A DNA stretch of 64,000 bases from JAGBWK01 sp964544595 (GTDB lineage: Bacteria; Bacteroidota; Bacteroidia; Bacteroidales; Muribaculaceae), in NCBI GenBank assembly GCA_964544595.1, contig CAZJBM010000005.1, forward strand, positions 1 to 64,000. Reading direction: 5' to 3'. Positions 41,559 to 49,276 of the stretch are shown in pieces (position 1 is the stretch's first letter; each line of letters begins with the position of its first letter). The notes beneath the pieces were generated by a model that saw nothing but the letters and a program-made list of their open reading frames with translations, was not told the origin of the DNA and did no database searches. The translations under genes were made by a program, and so were the position numbers.

Positions 41559-42122
41559 ATGAAATATCTGATCGTAGGCCTCGGAAACATAGGCGACGAA
41601 TACCGCTCGACACGCCATAATATCGGCTTCATGATCGCCGACAAGCTCGTTGCCGACGCGGGCGCCTCGTTCTCGACCGAGCGCTACGGCGACATCTGCC
41701 GTATGCGCGTCAAAAACAAGCAGCTTGTGGTGCTCAAGCCCTCTACCTACATGAATCTATCGGGCAACGCCGTGCGCTACTGGATGGATAAGGAGAATAT
41801 ACCTCTCGACCACGTCCTGGTTATCGTCGACGACATCGCGCTTCCGTTCGGCGCTATCCGCATCAAGCCCTCGGGCAGCGATGCGGGGCACAACGGTCTG
41901 AAAAACATCGCCCTGATGCTCCGCACTCAGGCTTACTGCCGGCTCCGCTTCGGCATAGGCGATAACTTTCCCCGCGGATGCCAAATCGACTACGTGCTCG
42001 GCTCTTTCACCCTCGACGAGCGCCAGAAACTCCCGACGCGCATCGACACGGCTGTCGAAGCCATCAAGGCATTCGTGCTGTCGGGGCTGCAGTTCGCCAT
42101 GTGCAATTACAATAACAAGTAA
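41559..42122 (+). CDS. pth: Peptidyl-tRNA hydrolase
   Basis: This 187-residue enzyme releases tRNA from stalled peptidyl-tRNA. GLGNIGDEYRSTRHNIGF carries the catalytic His and Asn, KPSTYMNLSG and DDIALPFGAIRIKPSGSDAGHNGLKN are conserved. The family GLGNPG is GLGNIG here, a minor change. It is followed after 26 bp by an S4 protein. Confidence 0.96.
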   Translation: MKYLIVGLGNIGDEYRSTRHNIGFMIADKLVADAGASFSTERYGDICRMRVKNKQLVVLKPSTYMNLSGNAVRYWMDKENIPLDHVLVIVDDIALPFGAIRIKPSGSDAGHNGLKNIALMLRTQAYCRLRFGIGDNFPRGCQIDYVLGSFTLDERQKLPTRIDTAVEAIKAFVLSGLQFAMCNYNNK

Positions 42123-42148
42123 CTCCACCTCCGCCTGTTTTTTAAGCA

Positions 42149-42586
42149 ATGAAATCTGAAGTAAGAATCGACAAATGGTTATGGGCGATGCGCATATTCA
42201 AGACGCGCACCGTGGCCACCGACTCGGTAAAGAAGGGTCGCGTAAGCGTTGGCCCCGATGCTGAGACAGCCCAGCTCGTCAAGCCCTCGCGAATGATCAA
42301 GGTAGGGGAAATAATCCATGTGCGCAAGCCGCCGGTGACCTACAGCTTCCGCGTGAAAGCGCTGACCGAAAACCGGCTTGGGGCCAAACTCGTTCCGGAA
42401 TATATGGAAAACGTCACCCCGCAGTCGCAGTACGATCTGCTTGAAGTGGTGAAAATATCGGGCTTCGTCGACCGCCGTAAAGGTCTTGGGCGACCCACCA
42501 AGCGCGAAGGCCGCGAGCTAAGCAAGTTCACCTCCGAAGCCTACGACGACCTCGGCTGGGACTTCGACGAAGAGGATTTCGAGTAA
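42149..42586 (+). CDS. S4-domain RNA-binding protein, Hsp15-like
   Basis: The 145 residues contain an N-terminal S4 domain (RIDKWLWAMRIFKTRTVATD) and a basic C-terminal region with RRKGLGRPTKREGREL, as in Hsp15/HslR, which binds stalled 50S subunits carrying nascent chains. It ends in an acidic tail. Its pairing with pth, also a ribosome-rescue enzyme, fits this role. Confidence 0.88.
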   Translation: MKSEVRIDKWLWAMRIFKTRTVATDSVKKGRVSVGPDAETAQLVKPSRMIKVGEIIHVRKPPVTYSFRVKALTENRLGAKLVPEYMENVTPQSQYDLLEVVKISGFVDRRKGLGRPTKREGRELSKFTSEAYDDLGWDFDEEDFE

Positions 42587-42588
42587 AC

Positions 42589-42599
42589 GGGGGGGGGGG
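42589..42599 (+). repeat. Run of 11 G between convergent genes
   Basis: A homopolymer of 11 G lies between the S4-protein stop and the folE stop, in an 18 bp convergent gap with no room for a stem-loop terminator. Confidence 0.9.
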
Positions 42600-42604
42600 A
42601 GGAT

Positions 42605-43183
42605 TCAGCGCAGAGCGTCGAGAAACTCGCGACGCAGCGACGCGTCGCTTTCAAACACGCCGTTATATTCGGTAGTGACGGTTGATGAATGTTGCTTCTC
42701 AACTCCGCGCATCTTCATGCACAGGTGCTCTGCCTCGCAGCATACCATCACCCCTTTGGCGCCGAGTATCTTCAGCACCTCGGCGCAGACCTCGGCCGTC
42801 AGCCGCTCCTGCACCTGAAGGCGGCGGGCGTAGATGTTGACAAGGCGAGCCAACTTACTGAGCCCCACGATTTTGCCGTCGGGGATATATCCGATTGAAA
42901 TTTTACCGAAGAAGGGGAGGATATGGTGCTCGCAGAACGAGTAGAATTCAATATCCTTAACGATAATCATGCGCGAGCCTTCGTGGGAGAAGATAGCCCC
43001 GTTGACCACCTGGTCGACGTCGGCCTCGTAGCCCCGCGTGGCGAAATACATGGCTTTGGCAGCGCGCAGAGGGGTTTTTACGAGCCCTTCGCGCTCAGGG
43101 TCCTCGCCGATAAGGCGCAGTATCGCCTCATAGTGCCGCGCCAATTCGCTGATTATCTCGTCTTTGCTTTTGTTCATCTTCAT
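42605..43183 (-). CDS. folE: GTP cyclohydrolase I
   Basis: The enzyme forms dihydroneopterin triphosphate from GTP, the first step of folate synthesis. CEHHILPFFGKISIGYIP with zinc-binding Cys/His, KLARLVNIYARRLQVQERL and a second zinc Cys in MVCCEAEHLCM are present. A frame from 43210 overlaps the SPOR gene; starts at 43183 or 43177 give a normal N-terminus and leave a 10 bp gap. Confidence 0.95.
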   Translation of the reverse strand: MKMNKSKDEIISELARHYEAILRLIGEDPEREGLVKTPLRAAKAMYFATRGYEADVDQVVNGAIFSHEGSRMIIVKDIEFYSFCEHHILPFFGKISIGYIPDGKIVGLSKLARLVNIYARRLQVQERLTAEVCAEVLKILGAKGVMVCCEAEHLCMKMRGVEKQHSSTVTTEYNGVFESDASLRREFLDALR

Positions 43184-43193
43184 GTGTATCCAA

Positions 43194-43688
43194 TTATCTG
43201 ATAACCACACGGTCGCGAATCACTCTGACCTCCGAAGCGTAGGAAGGGAATTTGCGGCGCAGCAGCGTCGCGGCCTTCTCCGCGTCTTCGCGGGTGGTGA
43301 AGTCGCCTAATTTCATACGCCAGTAGGGCGACTCATAGACCACGTAGGTGCGCTGGCCGGGGACGGCTCCCGCTACTCGGCGGGCAACGGTGTTGGCGCG
43401 GTTCTTGGCCGTGCGGGCGTTGTTGTCGGCAAATACCAGCACGCGGTAACCGGGCTGAACGCCTTTCTTCTTAGGCTTGTTATCCTCCGCGGCTCCCTGT
43501 GTCGCGGCTGCCTCTTCGGCAGGCGACTGCAAGATTCTCTCCTGAAGTCCGGCGGGCTGCTCGATGACGATCACCTCAGAGGCGTTGATGCGGTCGACGA
43601 TGTTGAGCGAGTCGGTCGGCGCCGCGGTCTGAGCCGTAGCCGTCAGCGCAGCCAGTATTACCGGGGCTATAAGATAGATACGTTTCAT
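43194..43688 (-). CDS. Secreted SPOR-domain protein
   Basis: A signal peptide (about 1-19) leads to a linker and a C-terminal SPOR-like domain (about 80-164: YRVLVFADNNARTAKNRA, then WRMKLGDFTTREDAEKAATLLRRKFP). SPOR domains bind denuded peptidoglycan at division sites. It sits between tpiA and folE in a conserved Bacteroidales gene order. Confidence 0.87.
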   Translation of the reverse strand: MKRIYLIAPVILAALTATAQTAAPTDSLNIVDRINASEVIVIEQPAGLQERILQSPAEEAAATQGAAEDNKPKKKGVQPGYRVLVFADNNARTAKNRANTVARRVAGAVPGQRTYVVYESPYWRMKLGDFTTREDAEKAATLLRRKFPSYASEVRVIRDRVVIR

Positions 43689-43812
43689 TGATGAAATAAT
43701 TGATTAGAATGTATCGCCCGCCGCGTGTGACGCGTGTCGCGGGGTATACAAGGAATCGGACAAAAGAGCCCTCACTATGATAGGCAAAGGCTCGTTTTGT
43801 CCATACACCTTT

Positions 43813-43834
43813 CGCGATGCGCTCAGGCATCGCG
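43813..43834. terminator. Hairpin after tpiA
   Basis: CGCGATGC / GCATCGCG with a 6-nt loop lies between the tpiA stop and the SPOR gene; no clear T-tract, so termination is uncertain. Confidence 0.35.
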
Positions 43835-43850
43835 GGTGAGTCAGCGAATC

Positions 43851-44606
43851 TTAGAATGCGGTGACGATGCCCATGAACGACTCGGCTTCGAGCGATGCGC
43901 CGCCGATAAGACCGCCGTCAACGTCGGGCTTCGCGAAGAGCGCCTTAGCGTTTGAGGGCTTGCATGAGCCGCCATAGAGTATCGAAGTGTTGTCGGCTAC
44001 CTCGGCGCCATATTTGTCGGCGATGGTCTTGCGGATGAAGGCGTGCATCTCCTGGGCCTGGTCGTCGGTCGCGGTCTTGCCGGTGCCGATTGCCCATACA
44101 GGCTCGTAAGCGAGGATGAGTTTAGCGAAATCTTCTGCCGAGAGGTCGAAGAGAGCTTCCTCGATCTGCGATTTAACAACGTCGAAGTAGGTGCCGTTTT
44201 CGCGCTGCTCAAGCACTTCGCCGATGCAGAAGATAGGGGTGAGGCCGCACTGGAGAGCGAGGTTCACTTTCTCTTTGAGTGTCTCTGAAGTCTCGCCGTA
44301 GTACTGACGACGTTCAGAGTGGCCGAGAATCACGTATTTGGCTCCGGTCGAAGCTACCATAGGAGCTGAAACCTCGCCTGTGTATGCGCCTTTGAGGTGG
44401 TCGGCGCAGTTCTCGGCGCCGAGACCGAGCTTCGACTGGTCGATAACATCATTTACCGATGCGAGGTGAGTGAAGGGGACGCAGATAATCACGTCGCACT
44501 TTGCCTCTACACCCTTAAGGGCATTGTTAACGTCTTTAGCAAGACCCACGCCTTCCTGAAGGGTGGTGTTCATTTTCCAGTTGCCTGCTACAATATTTTT
44601 TCTCAT
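43851..44606 (-). CDS. tpiA: Triosephosphate isomerase
   Basis: The enzyme interconverts dihydroxyacetone phosphate and glyceraldehyde-3-phosphate. GNWKMNT, the LGHSERR electrophile His and YEPVWAIGTGKTA with the catalytic Glu are present over 251 residues. A TAACTTTG -7-like box (44647-44654) suggests its own promoter despite the upstream DoxX-like gene. Confidence 0.97.
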   Translation of the reverse strand: MRKNIVAGNWKMNTTLQEGVGLAKDVNNALKGVEAKCDVIICVPFTHLASVNDVIDQSKLGLGAENCADHLKGAYTGEVSAPMVASTGAKYVILGHSERRQYYGETSETLKEKVNLALQCGLTPIFCIGEVLEQRENGTYFDVVKSQIEEALFDLSAEDFAKLILAYEPVWAIGTGKTATDDQAQEMHAFIRKTIADKYGAEVADNTSILYGGSCKPSNAKALFAKPDVDGGLIGGASLEAESFMGIVTAF

Positions 44607-44651
44607 CTTAGAATATGTATTTTGGTGTTGTGAGTTTTTGCGATTGCAAAG

Positions 44652-46025
44652 TTACTTCCTTTTTTTGATTTTTTGATAGATTTCGACAATGATTTCCTGA
44701 AAAAGAGCCAGAGCCGCCAAAAAAACGAATACCGCGATAGTGGCTCCCTGCAGAAGGCTGCGGTCTGACACCTTCACGTCGGCCACCTTCATTTCACCCT
44801 TTCCTATGCGGTCAACGGCGTCGAAGTCGAAGGCCGAGAGGCTGCGTTTCCATTGTATCACCCCGTCGCGGAGATATACAAGCGACATGGAGCCTCGCGA
44901 AAGCTGCTTGAGCGAGGTGTCGTCTACCGTGTAGTATGGATAGTCCGACATCGAAAGGTCGACCCACTCGGCGATTTTCTCGGCAGGGGCGGCGATCAGG
45001 CCGATCATCGACCCTCCGTCGCGCTGCATCGCCTTGTTGAATTCGTTGGCGTGGTAAGAGTAGGAGATGTCGGCGCGGTCTCCTTCGGGTATGACCAGCA
45101 GAAGCTGCTCGCCGTAGGGCGCGACTACGTCCTGTGTAACCTCCTCGTCGCGGTCGTAGATAGCGAAACTTGCCCTCTCGCCGGCCGAAGCGGGGGCCGC
45201 GGTTATGACGTCGCCAACCACGCGGCGGTCAACGAACGTCCATGTAGAGTCGGGGAGATTGTCGATACCGAACGCCTGCTGCTGTCCGTTTTTCTCATAG
45301 ATGAACTCCATCTCTACCTCCTCATCAGGCTCGTCGCCCATAAGAGCCTCAGCCAGATTCATCCCCGCGGGGAAGGGGCGGAAATCGACCATAGGCTGAA
45401 TGTTGTAGCCGTAAAGCCCGACGAACAGGCAATACGCCATCGCGACAACCACCACGAGCCATTGAACGCCCGGGGTGTAGATCGCCGATCGAGTGCGGCG
45501 GTTGTATACACATAAATATATAAGCGCGAGCGTGATCGCGACGTTTTTCCAGAATGTGGCGGCATTTGACAGCACTATCGCGTCGCCGAAACATCCGCAG
45601 TCGGCTACTGGATCGGCCACCCACGTCCACAGCGTAAGCGGCAGCATTACCGCCATCATCATCGTCAGCAGCCATGGCGCCAGGCGCTTGAAGCACCCCG
45701 TGGCCAGCAGGAATCCAAATATCAGTTCAAACGACGCTATGCCTATCGACGCGACCATCGAGAGCGACCTCAGCGGCTCAAGCCCCATAGCGTTGAGATA
45801 ATCCTCTATTTTGAATATGAATCCCCATGGGTCGACGATCTTGACAAAGCCCGAAACCACGAACACTGCTCCGACAACCACCCTGAGCGCCCATACGGCC
45901 ACAGGGCTGTAGAGCGATCTGATCTGATTTTCGGTCTTTGGCGGGCATTTTTTGTCTTCCTGACTCGGCTTGCTCTCAGCGTCGCTGACTTCCGCCGCTC
46001 TCTTTGGGGTGATTTCCTCGCTCAT
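44652..46025 (-). CDS. DoxX/MauE-like membrane protein with C-terminal soluble domain
   Basis: The 457-residue protein has a cytoplasmic N-terminal tail, then a DoxX/MauE-like four-helix unit (RVVVGAVFVVSGFVKIVDP ... GFLLATGCFKRLAPWLL), and DCGCFGD, a Cys pair as in MauE-type thiol proteins. An exterior region (about 220-430) and a final transmembrane helix follow. Homologues are kept in this operon context across Bacteroides. The function is unproven; a role in periplasmic redox or thiol transfer is inferred from the CGC motif. The start and the upstream stop overlap as TAATG. Confidence 0.8.
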   Translation of the reverse strand: MSEEITPKRAAEVSDAESKPSQEDKKCPPKTENQIRSLYSPVAVWALRVVVGAVFVVSGFVKIVDPWGFIFKIEDYLNAMGLEPLRSLSMVASIGIASFELIFGFLLATGCFKRLAPWLLTMMMAVMLPLTLWTWVADPVADCGCFGDAIVLSNAATFWKNVAITLALIYLCVYNRRTRSAIYTPGVQWLVVVVAMAYCLFVGLYGYNIQPMVDFRPFPAGMNLAEALMGDEPDEEVEMEFIYEKNGQQQAFGIDNLPDSTWTFVDRRVVGDVITAAPASAGERASFAIYDRDEEVTQDVVAPYGEQLLLVIPEGDRADISYSYHANEFNKAMQRDGGSMIGLIAAPAEKIAEWVDLSMSDYPYYTVDDTSLKQLSRGSMSLVYLRDGVIQWKRSLSAFDFDAVDRIGKGEMKVADVKVSDRSLLQGATIAVFVFLAALALFQEIIVEIYQKIKKRK

Positions 46026-46558
46026 TACTCGGTAAGTTTAATTATGGCGAATATGGCATAATTGATCATGTCCATGTAGTTGGCGTCGATGCCTTCCGAC
46101 ACAGCCGTCACTCCCTGGTGATCCTCGATCTCCTTTGTGCGCATCAGCTTGGTCAGGATGATGTCGGTGTACGACGACACCCTCATCTTGCGCCATATTT
46201 CGTCGTAATCATGGTTCTTGGCAAGCATAAGCGAGCGGGACTCGCCCATAAGCGCGTCATAAAGTTCTTCGGCCTCTTCGGGGGTCATATCCTTCGTGTC
46301 GCTGAATCCCTTCTGAAGCTGTATCAAGCCTATGATGCCGTAGTTGACTATCGCAACAAATTCCGGCAATATCCCTTCGCCTACCATCGAAACGCCCTTA
46401 GTCTCCAGCGAGCGTATGCGGTTGGCCTTAATGAGTATCTGGTCGGTGATCGACGTGGGGCGCATTAAACGCCACGAAGCTCCGTAGTCGCGGAGCTTGT
46501 CGTGAAACACTTTGCGGCATCGTCCGATCGCCGCGTCAAATTGCTTTACTGTATCCAT
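46025..46558 (-). CDS. DUF1599 protein with internal duplication
   Basis: The 177 residues are two tandem DUF1599 (Nmad1) units. TSITDQILIKANRIRSLETKG in the first matches SSYTDIILTKLMRTKEIEDHQ in the second, and VGEGILPEFVAIVNYGIIGLIQL matches VSEGIDANYMDMINYAIFAIIKL. The domain is predicted to act on nucleotides in modified-base systems, but this copy sits in a housekeeping cluster (with tpiA and folE), so a metabolic role is more likely. The 1-nt overlap with the DoxX-like gene shows coupling. Confidence 0.85.
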   Translation of the reverse strand: MDTVKQFDAAIGRCRKVFHDKLRDYGASWRLMRPTSITDQILIKANRIRSLETKGVSMVGEGILPEFVAIVNYGIIGLIQLQKGFSDTKDMTPEEAEELYDALMGESRSLMLAKNHDYDEIWRKMRVSSYTDIILTKLMRTKEIEDHQGVTAVSEGIDANYMDMINYAIFAIIKLTE

Positions 46559-46597
46559 TTGTAATGGTTGCGGTTTACGTATTCTCAGAGCGGCGGC

Positions 46598-48604
46598 TTA
46601 GCGTGCCAAGATGAGGGCCGAAGTGGGGGCCACTGTCATTTCGCCCCCCTTTGCCGTGCGGAGTCCGTCGGCTTTGAGGCTTCCGTCCTCGGCAACGACG
46701 GTCCAGTTGCCTTTAGGTATTTTCACCTTCTTGGGCTTATCCGAGCCGTTAAACACAAGCTTGATTTCCTTCCACTCGTCGCCGTTGGCATTGTTCTTGA
46801 TTGAGTAGCTGATTAGGTTATCCTCCTTGACGTTGTCGAAAACGATATTCTTGGCGATCTCCTCGGCGGTGGTCATGCGGAAGGCGGGATGAGCCTTGCG
46901 GAGCTTGATAAGCTCCTGGTAGTAGTTGAACTGGTCGGCGTTTTTGTTCTTAAGCGTCCAGTCGATGCCGTTGATCGAGTCGGGCGACTGGTAAGAGTTG
47001 TGCACCCCCTTCTTGTCGCGGAACACCTCTTCGCCGGCAAACATGAAGGGCGTGCCCTGCGACGTGAACACTATCGTCTGCGCCAGTCGAGCGGCGCGTT
47101 GGCGCTCAGCCTCGGTAGAGCCGGGCATCGATTTCGCGAGCTTGTCGGTGAGCGTCAAGTCGTCGTGACACGATACATAGTTGATAATCTCGGTAGGAGC
47201 CTTCGCGTAGGCGAATTTTGAATTGTTTCCTTTCGAGTAGTCGACCTGCGGATGCGCGGTTGCGGCCACAATGCCGATTTTCACCGTCTCCTCATTGCCG
47301 GGTTTCCCGGTAGCGAAGCCGCGGTCCTCGGCGTTGCTGTAATGTCCTTTGATAGCATCGCGGATGTCGTCGGAGAACACGGCTATGCCGTTCATCTTGC
47401 CGACGTTCTCCTTCAGCGCGCGCTGATCGACCGGGAGGGGAGAGTCGCCCGCGGTCCATCCCTCGCCGTAGACAAATATGTCGGGATTGATTTTCTTCAA
47501 TTCCGCCGCCACCTCGTTCATCGTCTCCATGTCGTGGATAGCCATGAGGTCGAAACGGAAGCCGTCGATATGATATTCATCGGCCCAGTATTTCACCGAG
47601 TTGATTATGAAATCGCGCATCTGCTGGCGTTCAGAAGCTGTCTCGTTGCCGCATCCCGAAGCGTCGCTGTAAGTCCCGTCGGCGCGGTGGCGGTAGTAAT
47701 AGCCGGGGGCCGTAAGCGAGAAGTTTGAATCGTCGTTATTGGCCGTATGGTTGTAAACCACGTCCATCACCACGCCTATGCCGGCGTCGTGGAGAGCCTT
47801 GACCATCTCCTTCATCTCGCGTATACGCGCTTCGGGGTTGGCCGGATCGGTCGAGTAGCTGCCTTCCGGCGCATTGTAGTTATACGGGTCGTAGCCCCAG
47901 TTATACTTATTATTTTGGAGGTTAGCCTCGTCGACGCTGTTGTAGTCGTAAGAGGGGAGAATATGCACGTGTGTCACGCCTAATTCCTTCAAGTGGTCGA
48001 TGCCGGTCTTATCGCCGAGCGGGGTAGTGGTGCCATCCTCAGTCAGAGCGAGGAATTTTCCCTTGTGCACTATGCCGCTCGATGGGTCGATTGAGAAGTC
48101 TCGGTGGTGCATCTCGTAAATCACGGCGTCGGTGATATTCTTAAGCCGCGGCCCCTTGTCGTCGCTCCATCCGGCTGGATCGGTGCTGTCGAGATCCACT
48201 ATCGCGGCGCGCTTGCCGTTAGTGCCCACGGCTTTAGCCCATACGCCGGGAGTCTCGTCGAGCCATTTCCCATCGTGCTTAACCTTGAACGTATAGAAGT
48301 TACCCACATTCTCCTTGCCTGCCGAGGCGCGCCACACGCCATTTTCGCCCAGGCGCATAGGTATCTCGGCGATTGCCGACGAATTGCGGTCGGTGGGATA
48401 AATGTAGAGAGTCACCGCCTCGGCCTTAGGCGACCACAGCGCGAAATCTACGCTCGCGGGCGCGATCACCATCTCGAGGTCTTGACCCGCATATGTGGGG
48501 TAGGATGCGTAGACGCTATCGTCTGCTGCCGCTACGCCGTAGCCGCTAAGCATCATGCTGAAAGCGAATGCTCCCGATGCCATATTCTTGAAGTTTATAT
48601 TCAT
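46598..48604 (-). CDS. pulA: Type I pullulanase (GH13)
   Basis: The 668-residue enzyme hydrolyses alpha-1,6 links in pullulan, glycogen or limit dextrins. After a signal-like N-terminus and a beta-sandwich region comes the pullulanase motif YNWGYDPYNYNAPEGSY. GH13 regions are VVMDVVYNHT (I), GFRFDLMAIHD with the nucleophile (about 347), VYGEGW with the acid/base Glu (about 379), and SCHDDL (about 480). It may be periplasmic. It follows a small secreted protein and lies next to the divergent glycogen synthase-phosphorylase pair. Confidence 0.94.
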   Translation of the reverse strand: MNINFKNMASGAFAFSMMLSGYGVAAADDSVYASYPTYAGQDLEMVIAPASVDFALWSPKAEAVTLYIYPTDRNSSAIAEIPMRLGENGVWRASAGKENVGNFYTFKVKHDGKWLDETPGVWAKAVGTNGKRAAIVDLDSTDPAGWSDDKGPRLKNITDAVIYEMHHRDFSIDPSSGIVHKGKFLALTEDGTTTPLGDKTGIDHLKELGVTHVHILPSYDYNSVDEANLQNNKYNWGYDPYNYNAPEGSYSTDPANPEARIREMKEMVKALHDAGIGVVMDVVYNHTANNDDSNFSLTAPGYYYRHRADGTYSDASGCGNETASERQQMRDFIINSVKYWADEYHIDGFRFDLMAIHDMETMNEVAAELKKINPDIFVYGEGWTAGDSPLPVDQRALKENVGKMNGIAVFSDDIRDAIKGHYSNAEDRGFATGKPGNEETVKIGIVAATAHPQVDYSKGNNSKFAYAKAPTEIINYVSCHDDLTLTDKLAKSMPGSTEAERQRAARLAQTIVFTSQGTPFMFAGEEVFRDKKGVHNSYQSPDSINGIDWTLKNKNADQFNYYQELIKLRKAHPAFRMTTAEEIAKNIVFDNVKEDNLISYSIKNNANGDEWKEIKLVFNGSDKPKKVKIPKGNWTVVAEDGSLKADGLRTAKGGEMTVAPTSALILAR

Positions 48605-48632
48605 CTGTTATATTGTTAATTAGGTGTCGATA

Positions 48633-48944
48633 CTATTTGAGCATGACGCGCTTCGTCCAGTTGTCGCACTTGACGATATAGAATCCCTTGGGCAGCTCCA
48701 CCTTTACGGGCATCGCTTTAACTGTCAAAGTCTTAATAAGCTGGCCTGTAATGGAGAAAATCTGAAACTTCACCGCCTCCTGATTCGGGCTGCGAAGCTC
48801 TATCACGGTGCCGCTGACCTTTACCAATGGCTGCTGCTCCTGAGCCCGCTCCTCAACCGGAGGCTTCTGCTCAGCCGCCACAACCGCCACAGGCATCGCC
48901 GCGACTGCCGACAACAAAATCAAATATATTATAAGTCTTTTCAT
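48633..48944 (-). CDS. Small secreted protein resembling an isolated C-terminal sorting/beta domain
   Basis: The 103 residues have a signal peptide (about 1-23), a short Glu/Gln/Pro-rich segment and a beta domain ending in FSITGQLIKTL and LPKGFYIVKCDNWTKRVMLK. That ending resembles T9SS type A sorting domains or DUF3244. There is no catalytic cargo. It precedes pulA by 28 bp in the same direction, so the two are probably co-transcribed. Confidence 0.65.
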   Translation of the reverse strand: MKRLIIYLILLSAVAAMPVAVVAAEQKPPVEERAQEQQPLVKVSGTVIELRSPNQEAVKFQIFSITGQLIKTLTVKAMPVKVELPKGFYIVKCDNWTKRVMLK

Positions 48945-48978
48945 GAAAACGCTTGTCTCTTACGTGAGATTTCATCCA

Positions 48979-49009
48979 CAAAGGTACGCATTATTCCCGA
49001 CACACACAA
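48979..49009 (-). promoter_or_regulatory. Promoter of the small gene-pulA operon
   Basis: On the minus strand TTG, a 20 bp spacer, then TACCTTTG (48979-48986). The 5' leader is about 30 nt. Confidence 0.65.
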
Positions 49010-49133
49010 TAATTATTTATAAAAGTTGAATTCAACCACCCCGCTCAACCGATGGCAATCCTTCCCGCAGCCGATTCCGCCTCATGTTTACAAACCTTTT
49101 AAACACAAAATCTAAGTTAATCGCTCCTTAGCA

Positions 49134-49165
49134 TTTGGCTGTTTGAAAAAAAAATCGTAGATTCG
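49134..49165 (+). promoter_or_regulatory. Promoter of the glycogen synthase-phosphorylase operon
   Basis: TTTG (49134-49137), 20 bp, then TAGATTCG (49158-49165). The leader is about 105 nt. With the divergent pulA promoter this explains the 331 bp gap 48945-49276. Confidence 0.5.
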
Positions 49166-49276
49166 CGGCTGATTTTTTGGGTAAGTATACACTGACTGCC
49201 CGCTTTTCACGCAGCACGCTGCTCAGGCCTCTTTGCCGCGGAGCAACTGCTCACGATAAATTAGCTACTTACTTTT

